From Acidobacteriota bacterium (GTDB lineage: Bacteria; Acidobacteriota; Terriglobia; Terriglobales; Acidobacteriaceae), in the NCBI GenBank assembly GCA_021780095.1, contig JAJXZK010000334.1, positions 1 to 64,000 of the forward strand: a stretch of DNA of 64,000 bases, in the 5' to 3' direction. The notes beneath the pieces were generated by a model. The model was not told the origin of the DNA. It worked only from the letters and a program-made list of their open reading frames with translations, and searched no databases. This document shows, in pieces, positions 19,434 through 29,738 of the stretch (position 1 is its first letter; each line of letters opens with the position of its first letter). A program made the translations under genes and the position numbers.

Positions 19434-19777
19434 GGCGAGTCGCGCGCGATTCCTGGGCCGACCACCACAGCCAAACTGCTGCCAGGAACACCGCAGGTAT
19501 GAGCTATACCGCACTGAGAATCAGGGCGATCCAGTTTTTGATTCGCGCCATCGCAGGGTCCTCAGCACTCCGGTTTTTGTCTAAGTCCCTGAACATCAGG
19601 GACTGTCTAACCCGGTGGGGTCTAACTGGTGGGCTACCAATTAGGACATAAAACAGAATCACTCCCCTAAACGGGCTTCAATCCAGTCGCCACTCCCGGC
19701 TTACGGAAGACCTCAATGAGTACATTATCTTCAAGTCAGCCGGTGAACCTTCCACACATGGAAGGAGCCGGACCGCC
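19434..19777. other. Convergent intergenic region
   Basis: About 344 bp between the 3' ends of the Wzi gene and the Ugd-Uxs fusion. No gene is visible. It contains a perfect hairpin at 19585-19603 (listed separately) and otherwise unremarkable sequence. Confidence 0.5.
19585..19603. terminator. Hairpin between convergent genes, possible transcription barrier
   Basis: GTCCCTGA and TCAGGGAC form a perfect 8-bp stem around an ACA loop, midway between two converging genes. No T-run follows on either strand, so intrinsic termination would be weak; it may act with Rho or merely stabilise 3' ends. Confidence 0.35.
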
Positions 19778-22255
19778 TTAGCCGGCGACGATTAGGTCGG
19801 TGGGGAGGGCGCGGAAGTAGGCGATGGTTTCGCTGAGGCCCTGGTCGAAGGAGACCACGGGCTCCCAGGCGAGCAGTTGGCGGGCCTTGGTGATGTCGGG
19901 GCGGCGGCGTGGCGGATCGTCCTGCGGCAGTAGCTCAAACCGAATGCGACTGGAAGAGCCGGTGAGCGCAATCACACGGCGGGCGCAGTCGAGAACCGTA
20001 TTTTCGGCGGGGTTGCCGAGGTTGACCGGCAGCGGTTCTTCAATGCGCGATAAGCGAACGATTCCCTCAATCAGGTCGGTCACGTAGCAGAAGCTGCGGG
20101 TGTGCGAGCCGTCGCCATAGACGGTGACATCTTCTCCGCGCAGTGCCTGCATCACGAAGTTGGAAATCACGCGGCCGTCGTCGGGCTGCATGCGCGGGCC
20201 ATAGGTGTTGAAGATTCGAACCAGGTGGCCATCGACGTTAAAGTGGGCTCGATAGGCCATGACCGCGGCTTCGCCAAAACGTTTGGCCTCGTCATAGACG
20301 GAACGCGGACCTACGGGGTTGACGTGGCCCCAATAACTTTCCGGCTGAGGGTGAATCTCCGGCGTGCCGTAGCACTCGGAAGTAGAGGCATGTAGCACCT
20401 TGGCGCGGTATTTTCGGGCCAGGTCCAGGATGTTCATGGTGCCTTCCGAGCCGACCCGCAACGTTTCAATGCCGAGGCGCATGTATTGTGGAGGGCTGGC
20501 CGGGCAGGCGAAGTTGAAAATGTAGTCGATGGGGCCGGGATCGAAGAATTCACAGATGTCATGCTCGATCAGCTCAAAGCGCGGATTGCGGGCGAGGTGC
20601 GCAAGGTTGTGAAACACGCCGGTGGACAGGTTATCGACGCCGACGACGGAATGGCCCTCGGCCAATAGGCGATCGGTGAGGTGCGAACCGAGAAAGCCTG
20701 CGGCTCCGGTGAGCAGCACGCGCATTTTTCTCTTGCCGCGAGCGACCGGGGGAACCAAGTAGGGTGCGGCGATCTTTTCTGACGGGATGGTGCGCGGGAC
20801 GGAGGCGCCGGTTTCGGCAAATTCTGAAAGCTCCGGCTCAGTTGTGGATTCCGCTGCACCGGCAGCGAACTCCGTGGCCCCGGCTGCGGGACGCCCGACG
20901 CTGAGATACATCATTCCCTGGCGAACGACATCTTCCGGCGCGAACAAGTTGCGGCCATCGATCAGCAGAGGCCGTCGCAGGGTTCGCGAAAATACCTCGA
21001 GATCCAGCGCGAGGAACTGCGGCCAGTCGGTGAGCACCAGCAACGCGTCGGCGTTCGTGGCAGTTTCGAGTTCACTCGTCGCATAGCGCAACGCGGGGCT
21101 GGGAGGCAGCACCTCCTGTGCGCGACTCATGGCGGCGGGATCGTAGGCGACGATGCTGGCGCCCTCGGCCAGAATCAACTGCACCAGGCGCATGGCGGGA
21201 GATTCACGCACATCGTCGGTGCCGCCTTTGTAGGCCAGGCCAAGCACGGCCAGGTGTTTGCCTTCGAGGCTGCCCAAGGCGCTCCGCACCTTCTCCAGAA
21301 AGCGCAGCGGCTGCAGTTCGTTGATGCGCTCAATGGCGCCCAGAAGGCTAAAATCGATCCCGTATTCCGCGGCCATGGAGCGAAAGGCGGTCAGATCCTT
21401 GGGAAAACAGGAACCGCCGTAGCCGATGCCGGGATGAAGAAACTGGGTGCCGATGCGCTGGTCCATGCCGACGCCGGGCCCGACTTCAGTAATGTTGGCA
21501 CCGACAATTTCGCACAGGTTCGCAATGGCGTTGATAAAGGAAACCTTCATCGCGAGGAAGGCGTTGGAAGCGTGCTTGATCAGTTCGGCGCTTTGTGGGG
21601 AGGTGCGAAGCAGGACGGGCGGTCTATCCGGAACGCATTGCCCAGGGATGATGTCCGCGCGCTGATAGTAGGCACCGGAGGTGAGGGGCTTGTAGACGTC
21701 GCCGACCAGGGCGGCGGAACGGTCGTTGTTGCATCCGATGACGATGCGGTCTGGATGAAGAAAGTCCGCGGCAGCGCTGCCTTCGCGCAGAAATTCAGGA
21801 TTGGACACAACGTCGAAGCGATCGCGGGAAACGCCACAGCGTTCGATCAAGCCACCGATCCACTCATTGGTATAGACCGGGACGGTGCTTTTTTCCACAA
21901 TCACGGTATAGTGGTCGATATTTCTTGCAATCTCTTTGACGGCGGTTTCGATGTACGTCAGGTTTGCCTTACCGCCGCGGGCCTGGGGTGTGCCGACGGC
22001 AATAAAGATCACTTCCGCCTGCCGGGCGGCGGCAGCGAGTTCGGTTGTGAACACCACGTTGCGATTGCCGTGTCGGCGCAGCAATTCGGGTAAATACCGT
22101 TCATGAATCGTGGCGCGGCCGGCCTGCAATGCGGCCATTTTGACAGGGTCATTATCCACGCACAGCACGTGGTATCCCATTTCAGCAAAGCAGAGCGCCG
22201 CTACCAGGCCCACATACCCGGAGCCGACCACGACAATGGGACGATTTGCATCCAT
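19778..22255 (-). CDS. Fusion of UDP-glucose 6-dehydrogenase and UDP-glucuronate decarboxylase (UDP-xylose synthase)
   Basis: An 825-residue protein with two complete enzymes in one frame. Residues about 1-450 are a UDP-glucose dehydrogenase: [11 protein letters not shown] at the start, KSTVP, and the catalytic Cys in [13 protein letters not shown] (Cys 283). After an Ala/Glu/Ser-rich linker (about 460-508), residues 510-825 are an extended SDR of the UXS type: [10 protein letters not shown] at about 516, [16 protein letters not shown], and the catalytic pair Tyr 654/Lys 658 in YDEAKR. The predicted pathway is UDP-glucose to UDP-glucuronate to UDP-xylose. An alternative ATG lies 54 bp upstream. 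It sits beside exopolysaccharide genes. Confidence 0.9.
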   Translation of the reverse strand: MDANRPIVVVGSGYVGLVAALCFAEMGYHVLCVDNDPVKMAALQAGRATIHERYLPELLRRHGNRNVVFTTELAAAARQAEVIFIAVGTPQARGGKANLTYIETAVKEIARNIDHYTVIVEKSTVPVYTNEWIGGLIERCGVSRDRFDVVSNPEFLREGSAAADFLHPDRIVIGCNNDRSAALVGDVYKPLTSGAYYQRADIIPGQCVPDRPPVLLRTSPQSAELIKHASNAFLAMKVSFINAIANLCEIVGANITEVGPGVGMDQRIGTQFLHPGIGYGGSCFPKDLTAFRSMAAEYGIDFSLLGAIERINELQPLRFLEKVRSALGSLEGKHLAVLGLAYKGGTDDVRESPAMRLVQLILAEGASIVAYDPAAMSRAQEVLPPSPALRYATSELETATNADALLVLTDWPQFLALDLEVFSRTLRRPLLIDGRNLFAPEDVVRQGMMYLSVGRPAAGATEFAAGAAESTTEPELSEFAETGASVPRTIPSEKIAAPYLVPPVARGKRKMRVLLTGAAGFLGSHLTDRLLAEGHSVVGVDNLSTGVFHNLAHLARNPRFELIEHDICEFFDPGPIDYIFNFACPASPPQYMRLGIETLRVGSEGTMNILDLARKYRAKVLHASTSECYGTPEIHPQPESYWGHVNPVGPRSVYDEAKRFGEAAVMAYRAHFNVDGHLVRIFNTYGPRMQPDDGRVISNFVMQALRGEDVTVYGDGSHTRSFCYVTDLIEGIVRLSRIEEPLPVNLGNPAENTVLDCARRVIALTGSSSRIRFELLPQDDPPRRRPDITKARQLLAWEPVVSFDQGLSETIAYFRALPTDLIVAG

Positions 22256-22826
22256 TCCTGGGTGTACCCTCGCGACTTCTTGCAACCGACCCCAATACTC
22301 GACGATCATATCAGCGCGGGCGGCCTGCTATTAGGATGAGACCGGGGGAGAACCTGACTTGCCCATGAGGTCCACACCTGACAACAGTATGCGTGGCGAG
22401 TTCCTAAAATGGCTTGAATTTCGCCAACCAACCCGGAGGAGTTTCCCGTCATCCTTCTCAGGGTAAGTCCTGTATTCTTATCTAGTGGGGTTCATCGCCT
22501 GTGCGGTATTGCGAGAATTGACGCGCATTGGCGCTTGCACCTATCCTCAAGAGTAACCATCTCCATGGTATTTTGGACCGGTCAGCACTGAGATTGCATC
22601 GGTGGTGGCTTGTTGTATGTTTGAGGGATATGGCAGAGCGCAGTCCAGAGATTCAGATCGTGCGCGTGGAGGGTCGGAAGACCGTGGAAGAGGAGAATCC
22701 GACCCCTTTGTGGAAAGAAAAGGACTGCCTGCGAATCATGTTCCGAATGCCATCCGAACTCCGAGGTTCCACAAGCATCTCCATGCAACAACCTAGCGCA
22801 AGAATGAATGAGCGGTCCTTCCTGGC
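22256..22826. other. Divergent promoter region between ugd-uxs fusion and wzc-like gene
   Basis: About 570 bp with no convincing protein. It must carry promoters for both polysaccharide transcription units. An inverted repeat GGGTCGGA (22671-22678) / TCCGACCC (22698-22705) lies about 120 bp before the wzc-like start and could be an operator or a leader hairpin. A 100-codon open frame here looks random. Confidence 0.45.
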
Positions 22827-25097
22827 ATGACTCCAATCGAAACCAACGCAGCGCCCCAGGAAGAATTCAAACCTCGATCGTTCCAGACCGGTGGCGGCTG
22901 GGTAACGAACGAGGAAGGGAACGCGCTGGCGGAAAACCTTCTGACGCTCCGCAAGCGGAAGTGGATTGTTTTGACCTGCGTTTTTATCGGAACGGTGTTT
23001 GGAGTGGTGCGCGCGATTACCACTCCGAAAACGTATATTTCGGGTGGAACTATCCAGGTTCGTCCGGGCTCTTCGAATGAGTACCGAATTGGCAATGGAA
23101 GTTCCGGTCCACAGGACCTGGGAACCCGTCTGGAAACGGAAGTCGCGATCCTGCAGAGCGACTCGCTGCTGCTGAAGGTGGCGAAAGAGCTAAAGCTGGA
23201 AGACAATCCTTATTTTCTAGGACCCAAAGCGACGGTGACGCACGTCGATCCGAACGATCCGACGGTGCAGGACTGGATGATTGGATTTCTACGCGGCGGG
23301 TTGGGGATTGGACGCATCCCGAAGACGGAACTGATCTCCATCAACTTCACCAGTTTGTCCCCGGAGTTGTCGGCGCGGGTGGTCAACACGCTGATCAACG
23401 ATTACATCGAACGCAGTTTCCAGACTCGCTATGCGGCAACGCAACGGGTTTCCCAGTGGCTGTCGACGCAGTTGGATGACCTGAAGCAGTCGGTAGAAAC
23501 CGAGCAGCAAAAGCTGGCGGAGTTGCAGCGAAAGCTGGGAGTGCTGGGCTTTGGCGACCAGGCGCACAACCTGAACCTGGATACTTTGGATGACCTGTCG
23601 AAAGCTGCTGCGGATGCGAAGATTGCCCGGATTGTGTCGGAAGCGCGCTACCGCATGCTGACGTCGATGAACCCGGACCTGATCGACGGCAGTCCTGCTG
23701 TGTTGGGTTCCGGATCGGGAACGTTGCTAGCCACGCTGCGGAACGGCCAGGCGACGCTGGAATCGCAATACGCGCAACTCATTTCCCAATTCGGACCGAA
23801 CTATCCGGCAGTCAAGCAGTTGAAAGCGGAGATGGCGCAGAACCAGAAGGCCATCGACAAGGAGCAAACCCGTGTTCTGGCGGAGTCGAACAACGCGTTT
23901 CGCGCCGCCTCCGTGAACGAGTCGATGACATTAGCTGTTCTGAAGGACGAAGAGACCAAGGACTACCAAAAGCGCGACGACATGATCCAGTTTGTGCTGT
24001 TGCAGCGCGAATTCGATTCCAACCGCACGCTGTATGACGGTCTGCTGCGACGCTTGCGCGAAGCCGGGATTGAAGCGGGACTGGAGTCGAGCGAAATCGA
24101 TGTGGTCGATTATGCTCGCAAGCCGCTGTTGCCGAGCGGAATGCGGCGCAGCTCGAGAGTTTTGATCGGGCTGATGTTTGGATTGTTTGGCGGGGTTGCG
24201 CTGGCCTTCTTCTTCGACAGTCTGGATACCAGCCTGCGCAGCGTTCATGATATCGAAACCATTTCTGAACTGCCGTCCCTGGCTGTCATTCCGCGAGCGC
24301 GAAAAGTTCTGCCGCGGACGATCACGGAAGATACGCGATCGGCGGCGCAAAAAAATGTGGACGTCATTGGCCAGCCCAATTCTCAGTTTGCGGAGGCTTT
24401 CCGGTCGCTGCGTACATCGCTGCTGTTGTCTGGCGTAGGACAGCCTCCGCAGATGGTGCTGATTACCAGTTCCACTCCGGCGGAAGGAAAGAGTACGATT
24501 GCGAGCAACTTAGCCGCAGTGCTGGCGTTCCGCGAGGCCAAGGTTCTGTTGATCGATGCCGACCTCCGCCGGCCCACTATTCACAGTCGCTTCGGAATCA
24601 CCAGCCGCGTCGGTCTCTCCACGCTCTTATCCGGTTCGACGACGCTGGATGAATCCATCCAGACGATCCCCGAAGCACCAAATCTTTTCCTGCTACCCAG
24701 CGGTCCCATTCCGCCGTTTCCGACAGAATTGATCTCGTCGAATCGAATGATCACATTCCTGGAGGAATGCAAGCAGCGGTTCACGCACATCATCATCGAC
24801 TCGCCGCCGGTACTGACCATTACGGACGGGCTGATTCTTGCGCCCTTCGCCGACGCGGTGCTGTTGGTGGTTCGCTATGGACGTGCCAGCAAACATTCCG
24901 TGCGCCGCTCTCGTGATCTGATGCTGCGGGCCGGGACCCGCCTCGGAGGCACTGTCATCAACGCTGTCGATGCGGCCTCGCAGCGCTATTACGGGTACTA
25001 CGGATATCAGCGCTATTCCTATTCCAATGGCCGGGCTCCCGCCAACGGAACGGGCAAGCGCAAATGGCCGTTCTTCTGGCGCAGGGAGGATTCCTGA
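22827..25097 (+). CDS. Wzc-like polysaccharide co-polymerase with cytoplasmic tyrosine autokinase domain
   Basis: A 756-residue inner-membrane protein controlling exopolysaccharide chain length and export. A Wzz-type first membrane helix lies at about residues 50-70. A long periplasmic coiled-coil region (about 170-420) contains the GNVR-like FDSNRTLYDGLLRRLREAGI, and the second helix is at about 445-465. The BY-kinase domain has Walker A SSTPAEGKST, Walker A' LLIDADLRRPTIH and IIIDSPPVLTITDG. It ends in a tyrosine cluster (YYGYYGYQRYSY), the expected autophosphorylation site. Its stop overlaps the start of the export gene (TGATG). Confidence 0.9.
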   Translation: MTPIETNAAPQEEFKPRSFQTGGGWVTNEEGNALAENLLTLRKRKWIVLTCVFIGTVFGVVRAITTPKTYISGGTIQVRPGSSNEYRIGNGSSGPQDLGTRLETEVAILQSDSLLLKVAKELKLEDNPYFLGPKATVTHVDPNDPTVQDWMIGFLRGGLGIGRIPKTELISINFTSLSPELSARVVNTLINDYIERSFQTRYAATQRVSQWLSTQLDDLKQSVETEQQKLAELQRKLGVLGFGDQAHNLNLDTLDDLSKAAADAKIARIVSEARYRMLTSMNPDLIDGSPAVLGSGSGTLLATLRNGQATLESQYAQLISQFGPNYPAVKQLKAEMAQNQKAIDKEQTRVLAESNNAFRAASVNESMTLAVLKDEETKDYQKRDDMIQFVLLQREFDSNRTLYDGLLRRLREAGIEAGLESSEIDVVDYARKPLLPSGMRRSSRVLIGLMFGLFGGVALAFFFDSLDTSLRSVHDIETISELPSLAVIPRARKVLPRTITEDTRSAAQKNVDVIGQPNSQFAEAFRSLRTSLLLSGVGQPPQMVLITSSTPAEGKSTIASNLAAVLAFREAKVLLIDADLRRPTIHSRFGITSRVGLSTLLSGSTTLDESIQTIPEAPNLFLLPSGPIPPFPTELISSNRMITFLEECKQRFTHIIIDSPPVLTITDGLILAPFADAVLLVVRYGRASKHSVRRSRDLMLRAGTRLGGTVINAVDAASQRYYGYYGYQRYSYSNGRAPANGTGKRKWPFFWRREDS

Positions 25098-26128
25098 TGT
25101 TCGCCATGAAATGGACGACGATGGCTCGACGGTTTAGCCCAGGGGTGGCGCGTCTGCTGGCAGGCGGTATAGTGCCTCTGGTGCTCGTGGTGACGATGAT
25201 GTGGCCGGGAGCAGCCGCGTATGCACAGTTCCAGGGACCTGCACCGACAAAGGCAGATAGTCCGAACCCGGACAACAAGGGTCTGGTCGAACGGGCTCCT
25301 ACTGAAGTTCTGCCGGGTAGTCCGATCGTTCTGCATCCCGGCGATGGGATTGGCGTAAGTGTGTACGGTGTGCCGGACTACAAGGTTGCGGCGCGGATTG
25401 CGGGCGACGGCAATGTGGATTTGCCGTTGATTGGCAGCACCCATGTTGCGGGCCTGACCGTCGAACAGGCGCAGGAGTTGGTCGCTCAGAAACTGATCGA
25501 CGGGCAAATGATCATCAGTCCGGATGTGTTGATCTCCGTCAGCGACTCGAACGTGGACATTATTGGCGTCACGGGAGAAGTGAACTCGCCCAAGGCGATC
25601 CCTGCATTCGCTCCGATGAGTTTGTTCGATGCGCTTTCCGCTGCCGGCGGGCTAAAGTCGGATGCCAGCCACAGCATTTCGATTCTTCGCAAGGGCGTGA
25701 ACGAGCCCCTTCTGGTCGTGCTGAATTCCAACCCGGCCAACGCCGTGGATCAGAACATTCCTTTATATCCGGGCGATCGGGTGATCGTCCCGCGCACCGG
25801 AGTGGTGTATGTGGTGGGAGCGGTGCTGCATTCCGGCGCCTTTCCGATTACGCCGGATACTCCGTTGACGTTGACGCAGGTGGTGACTTTGGCAGGGAAC
25901 GTTGGTTATCAGGCCGCGCCGACGGAAACCCGCATTATTCGCACCACGGGGGCGAAGCGTAGAGAAATTCGCGTAAACCTTTCGCGAGTGTCCGCCGGAA
26001 AAGATCCTGACCCGATTCTGCAGAATGATGACATCGTGATGATCCCGACCAACATGATCAAGGCTGCTATCAAGGGTGGTGGAGTGGGTATCGCGATCGG
26101 CCTTGTCTACGCCATTCCGTTGCTGTGA
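25097..26128 (+). CDS. Polysaccharide export protein (Wza-like, poly-export and SLBB domains)
   Basis: A 343-residue exported protein. The signal peptide ends near AAAYAQ (residue about 45), with no lipobox Cys. The polysaccharide export domain spans about 80-165 (LHPGDGIGVSVYGVPDYK, GLTVEQAQELVAQKL). SLBB repeats follow (VTGEVNSPKAIP; VVGAVLHSGAFP). A C-terminal hydrophobic stretch (GVGIAIGLVYAIPLL) replaces the amphipathic helix of Wza. The start at 25097 shares a base with the wzc stop and has GGGAGGA upstream, so the two are translationally coupled: the usual outer-membrane channel and inner-membrane kinase pair. Confidence 0.87.
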   Translation: MFAMKWTTMARRFSPGVARLLAGGIVPLVLVVTMMWPGAAAYAQFQGPAPTKADSPNPDNKGLVERAPTEVLPGSPIVLHPGDGIGVSVYGVPDYKVAARIAGDGNVDLPLIGSTHVAGLTVEQAQELVAQKLIDGQMIISPDVLISVSDSNVDIIGVTGEVNSPKAIPAFAPMSLFDALSAAGGLKSDASHSISILRKGVNEPLLVVLNSNPANAVDQNIPLYPGDRVIVPRTGVVYVVGAVLHSGAFPITPDTPLTLTQVVTLAGNVGYQAAPTETRIIRTTGAKRREIRVNLSRVSAGKDPDPILQNDDIVMIPTNMIKAAIKGGGVGIAIGLVYAIPLL

Positions 26129-26206
26129 TGTCGTCGGCCGCGGAAGTTGCTGAGATCTCATGTTAGAGCTCGCCTGTCTCTCTGGTGGTATTACCTACTG
26201 AAAGTT

Positions 26207-27421
26207 ATGCTGCGAGTCGCCTATCTTCTCAGTCATCCGATCCAGTACCAGTCACCCCTGCTGCGGCTTTTGGCGCAGCAACCTGGATTGGAATTGACGG
26301 TGCTCTACAGCTCCGACTTTTCTGTACGCAGCTATCACGACAAAGGATTTGGTGCGGCAGTGGAGTGGGATGTGCCGCTGTTGGGCGGTTATCGGCATGA
26401 ATTTCTGCCGCCACTGCTCGACGGCCATGACGTGTCATTTTTTCGTCCACTGAATCGCGGTATCTTTCGTCGGCTGCGGCAGGGCCGGTTTGACGTGCTG
26501 TGGATTCACGGATATGCGACGCTTAATTCCTGGATGGCAATGGCCGCGGCAAAGCTGTTGGGCATCCCGGTGCTGCTACGCACGGACTCGACATTGATCG
26601 ATCGTGCGCGCGGGCCGGTGAAGCTGGCCGTAAAGAATCTGTTCTTTCGAATCTTGCGGCGCTTCACATATGGCGTTCTCAGCGTCGGCCAGCGGAATTC
26701 GGAGTACTGGCGCCATCATCTTGGCAGGGACATTCCTGTCTTTTCGATTCCATACGCGGTGGATAATGCATTTTTTCAGGAGAGATGCCGTGCGGCTTCC
26801 GCTACCCGAGAGCAATTGCGGGAGCAGTTAGGCCTGCAGGTGAATCGGCCTGTGTTGCTGTTTGCATCGAAATTGCTGGCGAGGAAGTGCTGCGTCGATT
26901 TGGTGGATGCGTATCTGGAACTGGCGAAGCGATCGAGATCGCAAGACGCTTCCCGTCCGCTGCCGTATTTGCTGATCGTCGGGAGGGGAGAGCAGCGGCC
27001 GCAGATTGAAGCGCGGTTGCAGCAGGCTAGCTCGGAGGGCCGCGAGGGCGTCCGCATGCTCGGCTTTCGCAACCAGTCGGAACTGCCGCCCTTCTACGAC
27101 CTATGCGACGCGTTTGTGCTGCCTTCGATCCATGAACCCTGGGGTCTGGTGGTGAATGAGGCGATGAACGCAGGCAAGGCCCTGGTGGTTTCCGACCAAG
27201 TTGGATGCCAGCCGGACTTGGTGGAGGACGGAGACAACGGCATCGTGTTCCCCGCGAGAAACGTGAGCGCGCTGGCCGATGCGCTGGCAAATGTCCTGGC
27301 GGACCCAGTCGCTTGTCGTAAGATGGGCGAGCGCAGCAGGGAGTGCATTCAAGCCTTCAGTTTCGAAGCCAATGTAACGGGACTGATGCAGGCATTTACG
27401 GCGGCCAGAGAACAGAAATAA
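26207..27421 (+). CDS. GT4-family glycosyltransferase
   Basis: A 404-residue GT-B fold glycosyltransferase. The N-terminal half begins MLRVAYLLSHPIQYQSPLL. The C-terminal donor-binding half carries DAFVLPSIHEPWGLVVNEAMNAGKALV, an E-x7-E motif typical of retaining GT4 enzymes. No membrane helix is evident. The start at 26207 is chosen for its match to the family N-terminus; an earlier ATG at 26147 is in frame. It probably adds a sugar to the repeat unit exported by the upstream Wzc/Wza pair; donor and linkage are unknown. Confidence 0.83.
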   Translation: MLRVAYLLSHPIQYQSPLLRLLAQQPGLELTVLYSSDFSVRSYHDKGFGAAVEWDVPLLGGYRHEFLPPLLDGHDVSFFRPLNRGIFRRLRQGRFDVLWIHGYATLNSWMAMAAAKLLGIPVLLRTDSTLIDRARGPVKLAVKNLFFRILRRFTYGVLSVGQRNSEYWRHHLGRDIPVFSIPYAVDNAFFQERCRAASATREQLREQLGLQVNRPVLLFASKLLARKCCVDLVDAYLELAKRSRSQDASRPLPYLLIVGRGEQRPQIEARLQQASSEGREGVRMLGFRNQSELPPFYDLCDAFVLPSIHEPWGLVVNEAMNAGKALVVSDQVGCQPDLVEDGDNGIVFPARNVSALADALANVLADPVACRKMGERSRECIQAFSFEANVTGLMQAFTAAREQK

Positions 27422-27479
27422 CTATGGAAGCGAACCAGCTTGTCGACCGAATGAACAAACCGAACAGCAAGGAGAGGGC

Positions 27480-28631
27480 GTGGCCATGCATATTTTGCAT
27501 GTGATCCGTTCTCTCCACCCGGAATACGGTGGGCCCGCGCAACTGGTGCGCTGCATTGTGGCCGCAGGCCCGCGCCTGGGTTGGGAAGGTGAAGTGGCGT
27601 GCCTCGACGAACCTTCGGAGTGTTTTCTCGGCGAGATTGCATTCCCTGTTCATGCATTGGGCCAGGGCAACGGAACTTATGGCTACTCCAGCGCATGGGT
27701 CCCGTGGCTGCGTGCAAATATCGATCGCTTCGATGGAGTGGTGATTCACGGCATCTGGCAATATCAGAGTTTTGGCACCTGGCGCGCGATCCATGGACGT
27801 AAACCCTATGTGCTGTTTCCGCATGGAATGCTGGATCCGTGGTTCAAGAGGCGCTATCCGTTGAAGCACATTAAGAAATGGATTTACTGGAACCTGGCGG
27901 AACGTCGGGTGCTGCGCGATGCCAACTCGATCCTTTTCACCTGTGACACAGAGCAGCGGCTGGCCCCGCAAAGTTTCAATACGCCGCGGTGGAATGCTGC
28001 CGTGGTGCCGTACGGAGCGGAGACGCCACCCGGTGACCCGCAGCAGCAGGTGGAGGCATTTTATGAAGCCTGTCCGGGGGCCCGGGGAAGACGGTTTCTC
28101 CTGTACCTGGGCAGGATCCATCCGAAAAAGGGATGTGACCTGCTGATCGATGCGTTTCTGGCGATTACCGCCAGCGCGCCCGATTTCGACCTGGTAATGG
28201 CGGGCCCGGACGCAGGGATGCGCGAGGGTTTGGAGGCGCGTGTCAAAGCTGCCCACTTGACCCACCGCGTGCACTGGCCAGGATTAATCACCGGCGATGC
28301 CAAGTGGGGGGCGTTTCACGCCAGCGAGGTGTTTGTGCTGCCCTCTCATCAGGAAAATTTTGGAATCGCGGTGGCGGAGGCTCTGGGCTGCAGTCGGCCG
28401 GTGCTGATTTCCGACCAGGTGAACATCTGGCCGGAGATTCATTCCGATGGCGCCGGGCTGGTTGCTCCAGACACGCTGGATGGCACGAAGCAGTTGCTGC
28501 AGCGGTGGCTGGCGCTATCGCTCGAAGAGCGTCAGGAGATGCAGGGGAAGGCACATGCCTGCTTTGTGGCTCGCTATAATCTGGATCAAAATGTCAGTCA
28601 GCTAGTACGATTCTTTCAATACATGCAGTAA
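27480..28631 (+). CDS. GT4-family glycosyltransferase
   Basis: A 383-residue GT-B enzyme. The start region HILHVIRSLHPEYGGPAQLV is typical of GT4 acceptor domains with a Gly-rich loop. The donor domain has LYLGRIHPKKGCDLLIDAF and FVLPSHQENFGIAVAEALGCSRPVLI, with the E-x7-E pair. GTG at 27480 follows GGAGAGGG closely; ATG two codons later is an alternative. It lies 58 bp downstream of the previous glycosyltransferase, in the same exopolysaccharide gene run. Confidence 0.83.
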   Translation: MAMHILHVIRSLHPEYGGPAQLVRCIVAAGPRLGWEGEVACLDEPSECFLGEIAFPVHALGQGNGTYGYSSAWVPWLRANIDRFDGVVIHGIWQYQSFGTWRAIHGRKPYVLFPHGMLDPWFKRRYPLKHIKKWIYWNLAERRVLRDANSILFTCDTEQRLAPQSFNTPRWNAAVVPYGAETPPGDPQQQVEAFYEACPGARGRRFLLYLGRIHPKKGCDLLIDAFLAITASAPDFDLVMAGPDAGMREGLEARVKAAHLTHRVHWPGLITGDAKWGAFHASEVFVLPSHQENFGIAVAEALGCSRPVLISDQVNIWPEIHSDGAGLVAPDTLDGTKQLLQRWLALSLEERQEMQGKAHACFVARYNLDQNVSQLVRFFQYMQ

Positions 28632-28643
28632 CGAGTGTGCCCC

Positions 28644-29258
28644 ATGGATCCCAACCCGCCCTCTAGTTCGCCGGCATCGGTTACGGATCGGGAGATGGCG
28701 CGCGGCATCACGCACGTGCGGAAAGATCCCTACACCGCGCCCCAATATTCCTTCGGCAATCGCGCGCAGCGACAGTTTTGGAGCGTGGTGTGGATCGTGC
28801 TGTATCGGCCGTCGCCGCGGATCGCGCATGTGTGGCGCGCGTGGTTGCTGCGATGCTTTGGCGCGAAGCTGGGACCGCATTGCCGCTTTTATCCCGCCTC
28901 GCGAGTGTGGGCGCCGTGGAATTTGAACTGCGAAGACACGGTCATGGTGGCCGACGAAGCGGAACTCTATAATCCTGCGCCGATGTTTCTGTCGTCGCAT
29001 GCCATTGTGTCACAGGGAGCGTATCTCTGCGGCGCTACCCATGACTACAACGATCCGAAATTTCCCGTGGTTGCGTTGCCCATGCGACTGGGACGCTATG
29101 CCTGGGTTGCAGCGCGCGCGTGCGTCTCGCCGGGAGTGAACCTTGGGGATGGGGCCATTCTTGGACTGGCGTCGGTAGCGACCAAAGACCTGGAACCATG
29201 GTCGATCTATGCGGGAGTACCGGCGCGCAAGGTGAAAGACCGTCGGCGCATCGAGTAG
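28644..29258 (+). CDS. WcaF-like left-handed beta-helix acetyltransferase
   Basis: A 204-residue hexapeptide-repeat acyltransferase of the colanic-acid WcaF type. It has the conserved YSFGNRAQRQFW lead, RVWAPWNLNCEDTVMVADEAELYN, the catalytic-His region CGATHDYND, and hexapeptide coils ending in the loop SIYAGVPARKVKDRR. It probably O-acetylates a sugar of the exopolysaccharide. ATG 28644 is chosen; a GTG at 28635 is in frame. It starts 12 bp after the glycosyltransferase stop, so it is in the same operon. Confidence 0.83.
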   Translation: MDPNPPSSSPASVTDREMARGITHVRKDPYTAPQYSFGNRAQRQFWSVVWIVLYRPSPRIAHVWRAWLLRCFGAKLGPHCRFYPASRVWAPWNLNCEDTVMVADEAELYNPAPMFLSSHAIVSQGAYLCGATHDYNDPKFPVVALPMRLGRYAWVAARACVSPGVNLGDGAILGLASVATKDLEPWSIYAGVPARKVKDRRRIE

Positions 29259-29308
29259 CGCATGCGCCGCTCAAAAATTTCCGTGATTTTCGTTGTGGAG
29301 AGACTCCA

Positions 29309-29638
29309 ATGAAGACCGAACAGGTGCCATTCACGGTGATTGAATGGGATAGGGAACTTGTAACAGAAGTCGCGGGCAAGAGCGGGACAGCGCACATGCG
29401 GACCGTGATCGACGACACGTTATGCGTTCGGATGGTCGACTTTACGCCGGGCTACAGCGCAGACCACTGGTGCGCCAAGGGCCACATCGCATTGATCATT
29501 GCGGGATCGTTGAAGATCGCATTGGGAGATGGACGAAGCTTCGAGCTGCGCGCAGGCTCGAGCTTTCATGTTGGCGATCGAGCAGGCAGGCATCGGGTTT
29601 CGTCGGACGCTGGAGCGAGGGTGTTCATCGTCGATTGA
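29309..29638 (+). CDS. Small DHCW-type cupin-fold protein
   Basis: A 109-residue single-domain cupin. The central DHWCAKGHIALIIAGSL and the later GDRAGRHRVSSD hold the His residues expected for a small cupin barrel. No signal peptide. The ATG follows GGAGAGACTCCA, a good Shine-Dalgarno. It is 50 bp after the acetyltransferase and may be the last gene of the run, but no polysaccharide role is evident. Members of this group are mostly uncharacterised. Confidence 0.7.
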   Translation: MKTEQVPFTVIEWDRELVTEVAGKSGTAHMRTVIDDTLCVRMVDFTPGYSADHWCAKGHIALIIAGSLKIALGDGRSFELRAGSSFHVGDRAGRHRVSSDAGARVFIVD

Positions 29639-29738
29639 AGCAAATTCAGGCGGAATCAAGATGCCTGAATCCGCGTATCTTCGTTAGAATTCAGAACGAG
29701 CCGCCGCAGAATGCGGGCTACGAGAGCTGCGGACTCCT

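Noticed and set aside
22528..22830. 100-codon plus-strand frame before the wzc-like gene
   Set aside because: No protein-like pattern, no ribosome site, and it overlaps the wzc start; it occupies what should be a divergent promoter region.
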